Source: Verrucomicrobiaceae bacterium UBA2429
GTDB lineage: Bacteria > Verrucomicrobiota > Verrucomicrobiia > Verrucomicrobiales > Verrucomicrobiaceae
Assembly (NCBI GenBank): GCA_002343505.1
Contig: DDQZ01000061.1
Span: 86,403 to 150,402, forward strand
Length of the DNA stretch: 64,000 nt
Direction: 5' to 3'
In this document: in pieces, positions 17,365 to 26,300 of the stretch
Numbering within the stretch: the first letter of the stretch is position 1
Layout of the letters: every line of letters starts with the position of its first letter
The notes under the pieces: generated by a model
Told to the model about the DNA's origin: nothing
Databases searched by the model: none
What the model saw: the letters and a program-made list of their open reading frames with translations, nothing else
Program-made: the position numbers and the translations under genes

Positions 17365-18705
17365 TCAAATCGCCGCGGCGGCGTCCTCGAATTCCTCCAC
17401 CCGCACCGGCTTCAAGATCATGCCGGCGGCAACGGTGTTATTCGTCTGCTCGTCCACGAGGATGAAGCTGCCGGTGATGCGATTCTCGGCATACGAGTCG
17501 AAGAAAATGGGGGAGGAGCAGCGGATGCGCACGCAGCCGATGTCGTTGAGGGCGAACTCCTGGCTCTCCTGGGACTTCTCCAGGGTGCTGATGTTCACTT
17601 TGTAAAGCACGTCGGTGACGATGGCGCGCACGTCGTTGGTGGTGTGGCGCAGATGGAAGCGGCCGCGAGGCTTGAGGGTCTTTTTGTCGCTGAACCAGCA
17701 GATCATGGCGTCGAACTCGGACTCGGTGAAGACAGGCTCGCTGGCTTGGACGATCATGCCGCCGCGGCTGGTGTCTATCTCATCCGCCACGGTGACGCTG
17801 TAGCTGAGCTGCGGGATGGCCTCCTGCTGCTCGCCGGAGAAGGTGTGGATGCCGGTGATGCGCGTCCTCATGCCGGAGGGCAGCACGGTGACCTCGTCGT
17901 TCACGCGGAAGGTGCCGCTGGCCATGCGACCGGCGAAGCCGCGGTAGTCGTGCAGGTTGCCGAGCTTGCTGTCATCCGCGTCCGAGATGGGGCGGATGAC
18001 CCATTGCACGGGGAAGCGGGCCTTGTCGGCGGCGGTCTCGGCGTGGACCTGGACGGTCTCCAGATGCTCCAGAAGGCTCGGGCCGTCATACCAGTCGGTC
18101 TTTTCGGAGCGCTCGACGACGTTGTCGCCATTGAGCGCGCTGATGGGGATGGGGCGGATGTTCGGCGTGTAGTCCAGGCCCTGGGCGAAGGCCATGTAGT
18201 CGGCGATGATTTTGTGATATGTGTCCTCGTCGAAGTCCACGAGATCCATCTTGTTCACCGCGAGCACGATCTGGTTGATGCGCAGCAGGCTGGCCAGGTA
18301 GGTGTGGCGCATGGTCTGCTCGATGACGCCGAGGCGCGCGTCCACGAGGATGATGGCGAGGTCCGCCGTGGAGGCGCCGGTGACCATGTTGCGCGTGTAT
18401 TGAATGTGCCCCGGCGTGTCGGCGATGATGAACTTCCGCTTCGGCGTGGCGAAGTAGCGGTAGGCCACGTCAATGGTGATGCCCTGCTCCCGCTCGGCGC
18501 GCAGGCCGTCGGTGAGCAGCGCCAGGTTCACATGCGCGTCACCGCGCCGCTTCGAGCTTTCCTCGACGGCCAGGAGCTGGTCTTCGAAGATGGATTTCGA
18601 GTCGTAAAGCAGGCGGCCAATGAGCGTGCTCTTGCCATCATCCACGCTGCCGGCGGTGGTGAAGCGGAGAAGGGAGGATTCGGTGGGATTGACGAGGAGG
18701 TCCAT
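17365..18705 (-). CDS. cysN: sulfate adenylyltransferase subunit 1 (GTPase)
   Basis: A 446-residue regulatory GTPase subunit of ATP sulfurylase, which with CysD makes adenosine 5'-phosphosulfate (APS) from sulfate and ATP. G1 P-loop AGSVDDGKSTLIGRLL, switch REQGITIDVAYRYF, G3 DTPGHIQYTRNM and G4 NKMDLVDF are all present, followed by two EF-Tu-like beta barrels. The length ends where CysN ends; there is no fused APS kinase (CysC) domain. It is last in the run cysH-cysD-toxin pair-cysN, and a ParE-type toxin gene ends 39 bp upstream of its start. Confidence 0.95.
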   Translation of the reverse strand: MDLLVNPTESSLLRFTTAGSVDDGKSTLIGRLLYDSKSIFEDQLLAVEESSKRRGDAHVNLALLTDGLRAEREQGITIDVAYRYFATPKRKFIIADTPGHIQYTRNMVTGASTADLAIILVDARLGVIEQTMRHTYLASLLRINQIVLAVNKMDLVDFDEDTYHKIIADYMAFAQGLDYTPNIRPIPISALNGDNVVERSEKTDWYDGPSLLEHLETVQVHAETAADKARFPVQWVIRPISDADDSKLGNLHDYRGFAGRMASGTFRVNDEVTVLPSGMRTRITGIHTFSGEQQEAIPQLSYSVTVADEIDTSRGGMIVQASEPVFTESEFDAMICWFSDKKTLKPRGRFHLRHTTNDVRAIVTDVLYKVNISTLEKSQESQEFALNDIGCVRIRCSSPIFFDSYAENRITGSFILVDEQTNNTVAAGMILKPVRVEEFEDAAAAI

Positions 18706-18744
18706 GAGGTATTGGGGGCGGTGGATGCGGGCGGATTTGAAGGC

Positions 18745-19038
18745 TCAGTCGAGACGGCGGGTCCAGCAGCCGGGGCGACGTTTGTCGTGTGCGATGGCGA
18801 CGATGATGATGGTTCCTGGGTGGATCAGGTAGATGAGGCTGTAGGGGTAGCGTTTGATGCGGATGGTTCGGACATTGGGCCGGATCTGTCGGTTGCGAGC
18901 AGGATCCTGGAGGATTCGGGTGATGGCGTTGTTGACTTCCTCAGCAAAGCCGTCCGCAGCCCAGTCACTTCGCTTGCGATACCAGCGCAAGCCCCCGGTG
19001 AAGTCCCTCTGAGCGCCGTTGACCAACTGGACTCTCAT
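18745..19038 (-). CDS. RelE/ParE-family toxin
   Basis: A 97-residue basic protein with the ParE/RelE fold signature: ARDF-like N-terminal helix (NGAQRDFTGGLRWYRK), helix WAADGFAEEVNNAITRIL, strand IRIKRYPYSLIYLI and the C-terminal strand IIIVAIAHDKRRPGCW. ParE toxins inhibit DNA gyrase whereas RelE cleaves mRNA on the ribosome. The AHDKRRPGxW ending is nearer ParE, but the target is not decided by sequence alone. Its start overlaps the antitoxin stop by 4 bp. The pair lies inside the sulfate assimilation run, between cysD and cysN. Confidence 0.85.
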   Translation of the reverse strand: MRVQLVNGAQRDFTGGLRWYRKRSDWAADGFAEEVNNAITRILQDPARNRQIRPNVRTIRIKRYPYSLIYLIHPGTIIIVAIAHDKRRPGCWTRRLD

Positions 19039-19298
19039 GCGGGGCGTTGGAGTGATTCTCGTGCTTCCTCAAGAACATCCTGCCAGTCGCGAAGGATGGC
19101 GGTTCCAGCTTCGACTTCGGCCACCCGGCGCTCGATCTCGGCCATCCATTCGGGGGGGAGAGGTTGCTCTTCATCGGTATCGTCTCCCTCGTAGTTCAGA
19201 TCGAGAAAGCGGTCCAGGAACTCGCCTTGCTCACGATTGGACAGGCGCTTCGCGGCTTCCAAGAGTTCGTCAACGGGGCTTGGGACGGTGGCGTTCAT
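19035..19298 (-). CDS. antitoxin of the ParE-type pair (addiction module component)
   Basis: An 87-residue acidic protein directly upstream of and overlapping the toxin gene. It opens with a helical segment VDELLEAAKRLSNREQGEFLDRFLDL and ends in a long acidic/helical tail (PPEWMAEIERRVAEVEAGTA, then a DWQDVLEE-like stretch). This layout matches 'addiction module component' antitoxins, in which a small N-terminal part is followed by a toxin-wrapping helix. The ATG at 19298 was preferred over a TTG two codons earlier. Such antitoxins bind and neutralise the toxin and often repress the pair; no operator was identified. Confidence 0.8.
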   Translation of the reverse strand: MNATVPSPVDELLEAAKRLSNREQGEFLDRFLDLNYEGDDTDEEQPLPPEWMAEIERRVAEVEAGTAILRDWQDVLEEARESLQRPA

Positions 19299-19324
19299 GG
19301 GCAAATGATAACATAAGATTGAAA

Positions 19325-20233
19325 TCAGAAGTACCCCTCCTTTTTCCGGTCCTCCATGGCCGTCTCGCTGCGCTTGTCGTCGGCGCGGGTGCCGCGCTCG
19401 GTCTGGCGGGCGGCGGCGACTTCGGCGATGATTTCATCGAGCGTGCTGGCGCTGCTTTCCACGGCGCCTGTGCAGGTGGCGTCCCCGACGGTGCGGAAGC
19501 GGATGAGGCGCTCGGCGACGTGGGCTTTCTCCTCCTCCAAAATCGGAATGAAGCCGGTCTCGGCATCCAGGATCTGGCCGTGGCGCTCGAAGACGCGGCG
19601 TTTGTGCGCGAAGTAGAGGGTGGGCAGCGGGATGTTTTCCTCGCGGATGTACTGCCACACGTCCATCTCGGTCCAGTTGCTCAGGGGGAAGACGCGGAAG
19701 TGCTCGCCGAAGTGTTTGCGACCGTTGAAGATGTTCCAAAGCTCGGGCCGCTGGTTTTTTGGATCCCACTGGCCGAATTCATCGCGGTGGCTGAAGAAGC
19801 GCTCTTTGGCGCGGGCCTTTTCCTCGTCGCGACGACCGCCGCCGAGGCAGGCGTCGAACTGGTGCTCCTCGACGCTGTCGAGCAGGGTGACGGTTTGCAG
19901 CTTGTTGCGGCTGGCGTAGGGGCCTTTCTCCTCCTGCACGCGGCCCTCATCAATGCTCTTCTGCACGCTGCCGACGATGAGCTGCGCGCCGATTTCGTTG
20001 ACGAACCAGTCGCGGTAGGTCATGGCCTCGGGGAAGTTGTGGCCGGTGTCCACATGCAGCAGCTTGAAGGGCATGCGCGCGGGGTAGAAGGCCTTGCGCG
20101 CCAGCCAGGCCATGACGATGGAGTCTTTGCCGCCGGAGAAAAGCAGGGCGGGATTGGAGAACTGGGCGGCGGTCTCGCGCAGGACGTAGATGGCCTCGGA
20201 CTCGAGAAATTGCAGGTGCGTGATGGCGGACAT
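19325..20233 (-). CDS. cysD: sulfate adenylyltransferase subunit 2
   Basis: A 302-residue PP-loop ATP pyrophosphatase, the catalytic subunit of ATP sulfurylase that forms APS with CysN. Visible landmarks are THLQFLESEAIYVLRE at the start, PP-loop LLFSGGKDSIVMAWLARKAF, LLHVDTGHNFPEAMTYRD, and FPLSNWTEMDVWQYIREENI. The end carries the conserved ERGTRADDKRSETAMEDRKK and GYF. Length is normal. It begins 34 bp after cysH and is separated from its partner cysN by the toxin-antitoxin pair, which is an unusual interruption of an otherwise tight cysDN pair. Confidence 0.96.
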   Translation of the reverse strand: MSAITHLQFLESEAIYVLRETAAQFSNPALLFSGGKDSIVMAWLARKAFYPARMPFKLLHVDTGHNFPEAMTYRDWFVNEIGAQLIVGSVQKSIDEGRVQEEKGPYASRNKLQTVTLLDSVEEHQFDACLGGGRRDEEKARAKERFFSHRDEFGQWDPKNQRPELWNIFNGRKHFGEHFRVFPLSNWTEMDVWQYIREENIPLPTLYFAHKRRVFERHGQILDAETGFIPILEEEKAHVAERLIRFRTVGDATCTGAVESSASTLDEIIAEVAAARQTERGTRADDKRSETAMEDRKKEGYF

Positions 20234-20267
20234 GGATCGGAAACTGGCAGGGACGAATGGCGAGAAA

Positions 20268-20918
20268 TCAGGCTTTGTCAGTCACCAGTTTGGCGTGCAG
20301 GCCGCACTCGTGCTTTTCGTCGCCCTTGGCGGGGTCGTAGTAGGTTTTTTCGTTGGGGAGTTGGTGCTCGGTGAGGTGGGCCTCCATCTCCACGGGGGTC
20401 CAGTCGAGGATGGGGTTGATCTTCAGGCAGTTGAACTTGGCATCCCACATCACGGGCCGGAGCGTGGCGGCGCGCTGGGGATTTTGCTCGCGGCGCAGGG
20501 CGGTGATCCACACGGCGGGGGCCAGCTCCCTCATGCCGCGCTCGAAGGGCTCCAGCTTCATGATGCGGCTGAAGGATTCCACGCGTTCCACTTCGTCCGG
20601 CATCGGCACCGCGCCGCCGTGGAGCGCCAGCCAGTGGGCGCTGGTCATGAGGGGGAGGTAGGGCTTCAAATTCAGCCCCAGGCGCTGGCGGCAGGCTTCG
20701 GCAAAGCGGTAGGTCTCCGGCAGGTTCGTGCCGTGGTCCACCCAGAGCACGGGAATTTCCGGCTGGATCTCGGTGGCCAGGTGCAGGATCACGGCCTCGT
20801 AGGGGCGGAAATTCGTGGTCACGATGGCATTTCCCTGCCCCAGCGCCCATTCGAGGATTTCACGCGGGCTGGCGGATAAAAAGCGGTCGTTGAGAGCTTG
20901 AAGTTGATCTTCGGTCAT
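20268..20918 (-). CDS. cysH: phosphoadenylyl-sulfate reductase
   Basis: A 216-residue reductase that uses thioredoxin or glutaredoxin to reduce activated sulfate to sulfite. It shows the PP-loop-like TTNFRPYEAVILHL, VLWVDHGTNLPETYRF, ITALRREQNPQRA and the C-terminal catalytic cysteine in HECGLHAKL. The two cysteine pairs that bind a [4Fe-4S] cluster in APS reductases are absent, so this looks like the PAPS-using type and an APS kinase is needed from elsewhere. It is first gene of the cys run. A GGGGTGA-like ribosome binding site lies a few bases before the ATG. Confidence 0.92.
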   Translation of the reverse strand: MTEDQLQALNDRFLSASPREILEWALGQGNAIVTTNFRPYEAVILHLATEIQPEIPVLWVDHGTNLPETYRFAEACRQRLGLNLKPYLPLMTSAHWLALHGGAVPMPDEVERVESFSRIMKLEPFERGMRELAPAVWITALRREQNPQRAATLRPVMWDAKFNCLKINPILDWTPVEMEAHLTEHQLPNEKTYYDPAKGDEKHECGLHAKLVTDKA

Positions 20919-20957
20919 GATTCACCCCTATTTCCGATAAATTCACTATGCAATGGC

Positions 20958-20975
20958 GAATTTTGCCAAAAATTC
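20958..20975. promoter_or_regulatory. inverted repeat in the cysH-opcA divergent gap
   Basis: GAATTTTGCCAAAAATTC is a perfect 7-bp inverted repeat with a 4-base centre, 40 bp upstream of cysH and 58 bp upstream of opcA. Position and symmetry suit an operator for the cys genes, but no regulator is encoded nearby and no known consensus is claimed. Confidence 0.3.
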
Positions 20976-21032
20976 CCCGTCCCGCCGGCAAACTCCGCCT
21001 TTACTCAATTCCAGGGGAATCTAATCTGCTCA

Positions 21033-22091
21033 ATGCCCCCTGCTGAAGACCTGCTTTCCCGCCTCGGTGCCGAGGTGCCTTTGCCGAAGATTGACCGCGC
21101 CCTCAAGGATCTGTGGGCCGACGACGAGACCAAGACGCGCGCATCGCTGATCAACTTCGCCATTTACAGCGAGGCCCCCTCCACCCTGGCGCGGAACAAC
21201 AACCTGCTCGACAAAATCACCGCCGAGCACGCCTGCCGCGCGCTTTTGATCCTTTGCCTGCCGGACAGGCCCCAGCGCGCGCGCGCCTGGATCAACGCGC
21301 TCTGCCGCCCCTATCAAGGCCGCCAGGAGGTGTGCAGCGAGCAGATTTCCTTTCTGCTCGAAGGCGGGGATGCCGCGCAGGTGCAAAACGTCGTCTTCGC
21401 CCATCTCGACTCGGATCTGCCCCTCGTCGTCTGGTGGCAGGGCGGGCTGACGCAGAATTTCGAGGAGCGCTTTTACAGCCGCATAGACACGCTCATCATG
21501 GACAGCAGCACCTGGGCGGAGCCCGCGCATGAGTTCGCCCGCCTGGCCGCCGTGCGTGCGGACCGCGGCGCGCTCCTGGATGTGCGGGACCTAAGCTGGA
21601 CGCGCAGCCATTTTCTGCGCACCGCGCTGGCCTCCTGCTTCCAGGACGCGAACGCGCGCACTCACCTGCCGCTCATCGAGGGCATCGAGATCACCCACTC
21701 CCGGGACCAGCGCAGCGCAGCGCTCATGCTCGCCGGGTGGATCGCCCACCGCCTCGGCGCCGGGCTGGCGGAGGACCAGAGCGGCCTAGTTTTCACCAAG
21801 CCCGGCGGCGGCTTGCTGAAAGCCCTCCTGGTCGAAAAAGACGACGGCTGCGCGCTCCAGGCATTGAAGCTGAACGGCCCCGGCATCCAGGTCGCCGTCA
21901 CCCGCGAGGGCGCCTCCGCCTTCGTCCACCTGTGCGCCTCCTGTGAGGGCCACGCGCACGAGGAAATGCTGCCCGCCGATGTCGTCGGCGAGGCCGAACT
22001 CATCTCCGAGCAGCTCAGCCGCGCCGGCGGCAGCACCCACTACTCCACCGTGCTGCCCATGATGGAGAAACTGCTCGCCAGGGCCGGGTGA
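21033..22091 (+). CDS. opcA: glucose-6-phosphate dehydrogenase assembly protein OpcA family
   Basis: A 352-residue protein of the OpcA family, which in cyanobacteria and actinobacteria activates or assembles glucose-6-phosphate dehydrogenase in the oxidative pentose phosphate pathway. Family features seen are KTRASLINFAIYSEA, RALLILCLPD, CSEQISFLLEGGDA, DLPLVVWWQGGL and a central TDTLIMDSS-like segment (RIDTLIMDSSTW). The start at 21033 was chosen because the family begins near this point. The gene for the dehydrogenase (zwf) is not in the window. It is divergent from cysH; linking NADPH supply with sulfate reduction is a reasonable but unproven reading of the context. Confidence 0.85.
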   Translation: MPPAEDLLSRLGAEVPLPKIDRALKDLWADDETKTRASLINFAIYSEAPSTLARNNNLLDKITAEHACRALLILCLPDRPQRARAWINALCRPYQGRQEVCSEQISFLLEGGDAAQVQNVVFAHLDSDLPLVVWWQGGLTQNFEERFYSRIDTLIMDSSTWAEPAHEFARLAAVRADRGALLDVRDLSWTRSHFLRTALASCFQDANARTHLPLIEGIEITHSRDQRSAALMLAGWIAHRLGAGLAEDQSGLVFTKPGGGLLKALLVEKDDGCALQALKLNGPGIQVAVTREGASAFVHLCASCEGHAHEEMLPADVVGEAELISEQLSRAGGSTHYSTVLPMMEKLLARAG

Positions 22092-22098
22092 AGCCCCC

Positions 22099-23292
22099 TC
22101 ACCGCCGCCGCGCCACAATGATGCTCGTGTTCGACGGGCGGAAAAGATAGCCGAAGCCGAAATCCACCGGCTGCGCCGGCCAGCGCCCGCTCTGGTAGGC
22201 CGCGCGCAGGTCCGGCTGCTGGCTGAAGATGCCCAGAGTGCCCTGGTAGTCCCCATACAGCCGCAGGTCCAGCCCGGAGGCCGCCAGGTCCCGCCACGGC
22301 ACGCCGGAAGGATCCTGCACGATGCCCGCCGAATTTCGCAGGATGAAGTTTTTGATCACCGAAAAGCGCCCGTCATGCATCAGATAGGACGCGCTCTTCA
22401 ACAACACCGGCGGCGCGCCCTGCCGCGCCACGAAGTTCAGAAGCGGGCTGCCCGCGCGCATGCTGCCATTTGCCAGATCCTGCCGGAAATAAAACAGCCG
22501 CTTCAAGCCCCCGAACCCGTGCCGGTAGCGGATCATCAGCCCCGGCGCCGTCCCGCCCGCCGCGCCGCTGAGCACCGGCGCACCCGTGCCGTCCAGCCGC
22601 ACGATGTCCACACTGTCCACCACCGCCCCGCTGCGCGCCAGGAAGGCCAGCAACACCGGCAGCGTGCCGCGGAAACGCGTGGATTGCAGATCCTGCCGCA
22701 TGTCTTTCGTGATGAAGTAGCCCGCGTTCATGATGCTGCTCAGGGAGGTGCGCAGCCCCTGCAGGCCCGCCGCCACCTCGCCCGCGCTCATGCGCGCCAG
22801 ATCCGGCAGCGGCTCCGCCGGCTCCAGCCCGCACAGGATATAAGTCTCCGCATGGGGAAACAGCTCCTGCGCAAACAGATAATCCGGCCCGCTGAACGGA
22901 TAAAAAAGCGCCCGATGCCGTTGCAGGTCTCCGATCTCCCGCGCCGCCCACGCCCGCACCCTCTGCCCGCGCCCCGCCTCATGCTGCCGCCAGAGCGCGT
23001 CCATCTGCTGCTGGTGCCAGGGCCATGCAGAGGACTCCCGCAGCGCCCCAAGCGCATCCCGCCCGCCGCCGCCCGGCATCCCAGCCAACATCCGCGCCAC
23101 CGCATTGATCGAGCTAGACTGCCACGGCACATTAAGTTCCCTCGCTCCGGAAAAAAGACTGCCACCGCGTGCCGACTCCGCTCTCCTGACAGTCATCTGG
23201 CTGAGTCCATGATAACTGTCACATGATATCAGAACAAATAGAGCCAAAAATGACTGGAAAAACAGTCGTTTCAAAAGGGCGCTTTGATTCAT
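22099..23292 (-). CDS. predicted lipoprotein of unknown function
   Basis: A 397-residue protein with a lipoprotein signal: basic MNQSALLKRLFF, hydrophobic core FLALFVLIS and lipobox cysteine at about residue 24 (LISC). No family is recognised. Notable features are a helical central part (WPWHQQQMDALWRQHEAG) and the segments FYPFSGPDYLFAQELFPHAE and GLMIRYRHGFGGLKRLFYFR. No enzyme motif was found. It converges with opcA (7-bp gap). An intrinsic terminator lies just upstream of it, ending the preceding Ig-protein transcript, so it probably has its own promoter. Confidence 0.7.
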   Translation of the reverse strand: MNQSALLKRLFFQSFLALFVLISCDSYHGLSQMTVRRAESARGGSLFSGARELNVPWQSSSINAVARMLAGMPGGGGRDALGALRESSAWPWHQQQMDALWRQHEAGRGQRVRAWAAREIGDLQRHRALFYPFSGPDYLFAQELFPHAETYILCGLEPAEPLPDLARMSAGEVAAGLQGLRTSLSSIMNAGYFITKDMRQDLQSTRFRGTLPVLLAFLARSGAVVDSVDIVRLDGTGAPVLSGAAGGTAPGLMIRYRHGFGGLKRLFYFRQDLANGSMRAGSPLLNFVARQGAPPVLLKSASYLMHDGRFSVIKNFILRNSAGIVQDPSGVPWRDLAASGLDLRLYGDYQGTLGIFSQQPDLRAAYQSGRWPAQPVDFGFGYLFRPSNTSIIVARRR

Positions 23293-23324
23293 GAACTTAA
23301 TTCATACCTTCCCAAAACATATGT

Positions 23325-23360
23325 AAAAAACAAAAACTCCCCGCCATTTCTGAAGGGGAG
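23325..23360 (-). terminator. intrinsic terminator after the Ig-repeat gene
   Basis: Reading the minus strand, CTCCCC pairs with GGGGAG across a 12-base loop and is followed directly by TTTTTGTTTTTT. It lies 23 bp after the stop of the Ig-repeat gene. This is the clearest rho-independent terminator in the window. Confidence 0.85.
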
Positions 23361-23382
23361 CCTTTGGTTCATTCAATTCGAG

Positions 23383-26300
23383 TCAAGGAGCCGTCTTTTC
23401 AAACAACACAGAACCTGAAAGTTCCGGAGATGTGGATGTTGTAGTGGGCGGTGCAAGCGTGGGTATCTGAGGAATCACGAAGAAACCGTAGCCCACAAGT
23501 TCTCCCCCTATTGGAACCACCAAACCTTTGAAACTCAGAGTGCGTTTGTATTCATCAGCCTTAACGACACCAGGAGTTGTCGGGTCATCATCAGCCAGGG
23601 AAGCGCTGCCGTTAAAAGCTCCTGTCGCCAAATTAACACCCTTAAACACTGTGAGAGCGGGTGTTGACGAACTGGGAACAGGCAATGTGCTTCCAGATGC
23701 GACTGAGAAACTTCTATTCGGGTTACGAGATGCAAGCTCGATTCCACCTTCCTCAAAATTCAAATCAGCAGCAGTGGCTCCGAGAAGGTTTGCACCAGGT
23801 GCGTAAAGCCCGCCTGCGATAATCACATCCACAGGCCCAAAACCATCCTTGTAGCGGCGATGGGTGGAGGAGGGATTTTCAGGACGGGACCAAGTTCCCT
23901 CGCCACCCAGCGGATTTCCGGCAAGGGAATCATCAATTTGCCCTTCCGCCAGAATGGAGCCTTTTGCCACAGTCTTGTAAAGAGACTGGAAAAACATGAT
24001 TTCACCATCTGGACCCACAAAAGAGGCGCTTGTGATTGATTCACCATCCGAAGTTGAACCTGCAATATTCAAAGCCCCAGTTGGAGACACTGTGAAACTG
24101 CCATATCCCGATCCTTGAGGAATGGAATCAACCCCCATGTCACCAGCAGTCAGTCCGATGGCAAAGTTGTAGAGACCTTGCAGACCCGCGCCAGGCGCTG
24201 TGTTTCTCCAACCTTCGAATGGCACAGTGTTACCCGCGCCCGTGATCTCACCATCCGTCAGGTAATCATCGGTTCCAAGATCGAACGTGATTGTCAAGTC
24301 CCCACCGGCTCTTGGTGCCAATAGGCTCGCCTCAGCAGTGGCGTTGCCATCTGTTCCTATGACAGATATGGTTCCCTTGAAACTAAATGCCAGAGGCCCG
24401 ACTGTCACTTTGCCAGACGCGGCACCTGTTGCGGTCACAATCATGTCAAATCGTCCACCGAGGTCCGCAAACTGCCCCGCAGGCATGCGCGGCAAAGGTG
24501 CCACAAAGTTTCCAACCAGATGCGCCGGAAGTGGATTGACCACGAGAGTGGCGGTTTCTGTTGAAGGTCCGACATCGTTAGTCACAGTAACAAGAACATC
24601 AAAGCTTCCCGAGACGGTTGGCACGCCTTCGATTAATCCCGTGCTTTTGTTGATAGTCAATCCTTTAGGAAGCGGGGATGCCGCAAATTTTTCCGGAACA
24701 TAAAGAGGGTCAGGACTGAATTCGATTTGATAAATGAACTGACCTCCGACAATTGCGGGAGGAAAGACTAGGTTCACAATTTCTGGTGCCGAGAACACAA
24801 CCAAATCCACTGTGGCGCTTAATGACGAACCAGGATAACTCACTTCGCATTCATAGTCGTCAGCGTCTGCCAGCGAGCAACCAGTTATAGTGAGAGATGA
24901 CTTATTCACTCCCACATATTTAAGGCTTTCAACGAGCGGATTGCCATCACGCTTCCATTGGAATGAAACATTTTTCCCAGCGAATAGCACAGATTTTAAA
25001 GACAGCTTGGCTGACTTCCCTGCATTCACATTGACAACGAATGGATTCGTATTCAGCACCGTCACATTGGCAACTCCACTCAACCCTGATCCGCCTGATG
25101 GGTAGGTCACCATGCAGGTGTATGCGCCACGGTCATTTCCCACTGCAGTTGGAATTTCATATATCTTGCTCTCCGCTCCAGGGATCAATACTTTGTTTTT
25201 AAACCATTGATATTGAAAAAGCGCTGGAGTGACCGACATGGCGCCACCATAAGGGTGAAGGGCTTCCAACTCCAACTGACCACCGACTGCCACTACTTTG
25301 GAGGCGGGCGGTTGCACCACGATCAAAACAGGCCTTGAGAGTATAACCGTATCTCCTCCAATGGTTGTTCGGCATTCATATTCTCCAGCATCGTCAACAT
25401 TGGTTGCTTTGACAGTAAATTTGGCACTCGTAACTCCAACATATTTGGCACTCGCTGCCAAGGGGTTTCCATTTCGGTACCATTGGAATGTTTGTGTTTT
25501 ACTGATGACAGGCACAACAAACACACCATTTTTGCCCTGAACCACCACTTTGTAGGCTGTCGAGCTATCAATGACAGTTGCAGTTCCCGGCAAAGATGTC
25601 ACCGTTCCCGCGTCTGGATGTGTGACATCCACAGAATACGATCCTTGGTCGGCCAATTGTGCGCTCGCTATGCTCAGTGTTGAATTTGTTTCAGAACCAA
25701 GGGGGGCATTGTCTTTGCGCCACTGATATGTCAACTGCGCCAGTAGTGCTGCGGGTCCTTGAGGCATGGCAATGAATTCAAGCGGGGCACCGAGCTGCAC
25801 AAGTCTGGATTCAGGCGCTGGAACAACGATTAAATTCTTGGGGCCGCTGTACATGAAGGTGTTGTAGGCCGTCACCACACAGTAATAGGTGCCGGCATTG
25901 CTGCCATCCGGGGTTTTAATTTTGAGCACATTTTTTGTCGCCCCGGAAAATGCGCCGCCATCCGAAATCATTGTGTCGTTGATCGGGTCCACGGCTGCAC
26001 CTACCATTTTCCACCATCTGAATTTGGTAACCGCCGTGGCGGAATTTACAGTCACGGAGAGAGATGCGGTGGCGGAAGATGATGCAGCAATGATATTTGT
26101 GGATGGCGTGAACACATCAAGAACCGTAATTCGAACGGGTATGCTGGTCACTGTCCCAGAACTGTTGCTAACCACGCATCTGTAGATTCCAAAGTCACCC
26201 ACAGTCACAGGAAAAACCCTTAGTTCAGGCCCGTTGGCCCCGTCTATCACACGGGTCCCGTCGTTCATGTTCACCAAATTGGTATTGCCTTTTTTCCATT

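Noticed and set aside
17359..19194. Long plus-strand open frame opposite cysN and the toxin pair
   Set aside because: It mirrors the codons of the real minus-strand genes and shows no family features; it is a by-product of high GC at third positions.
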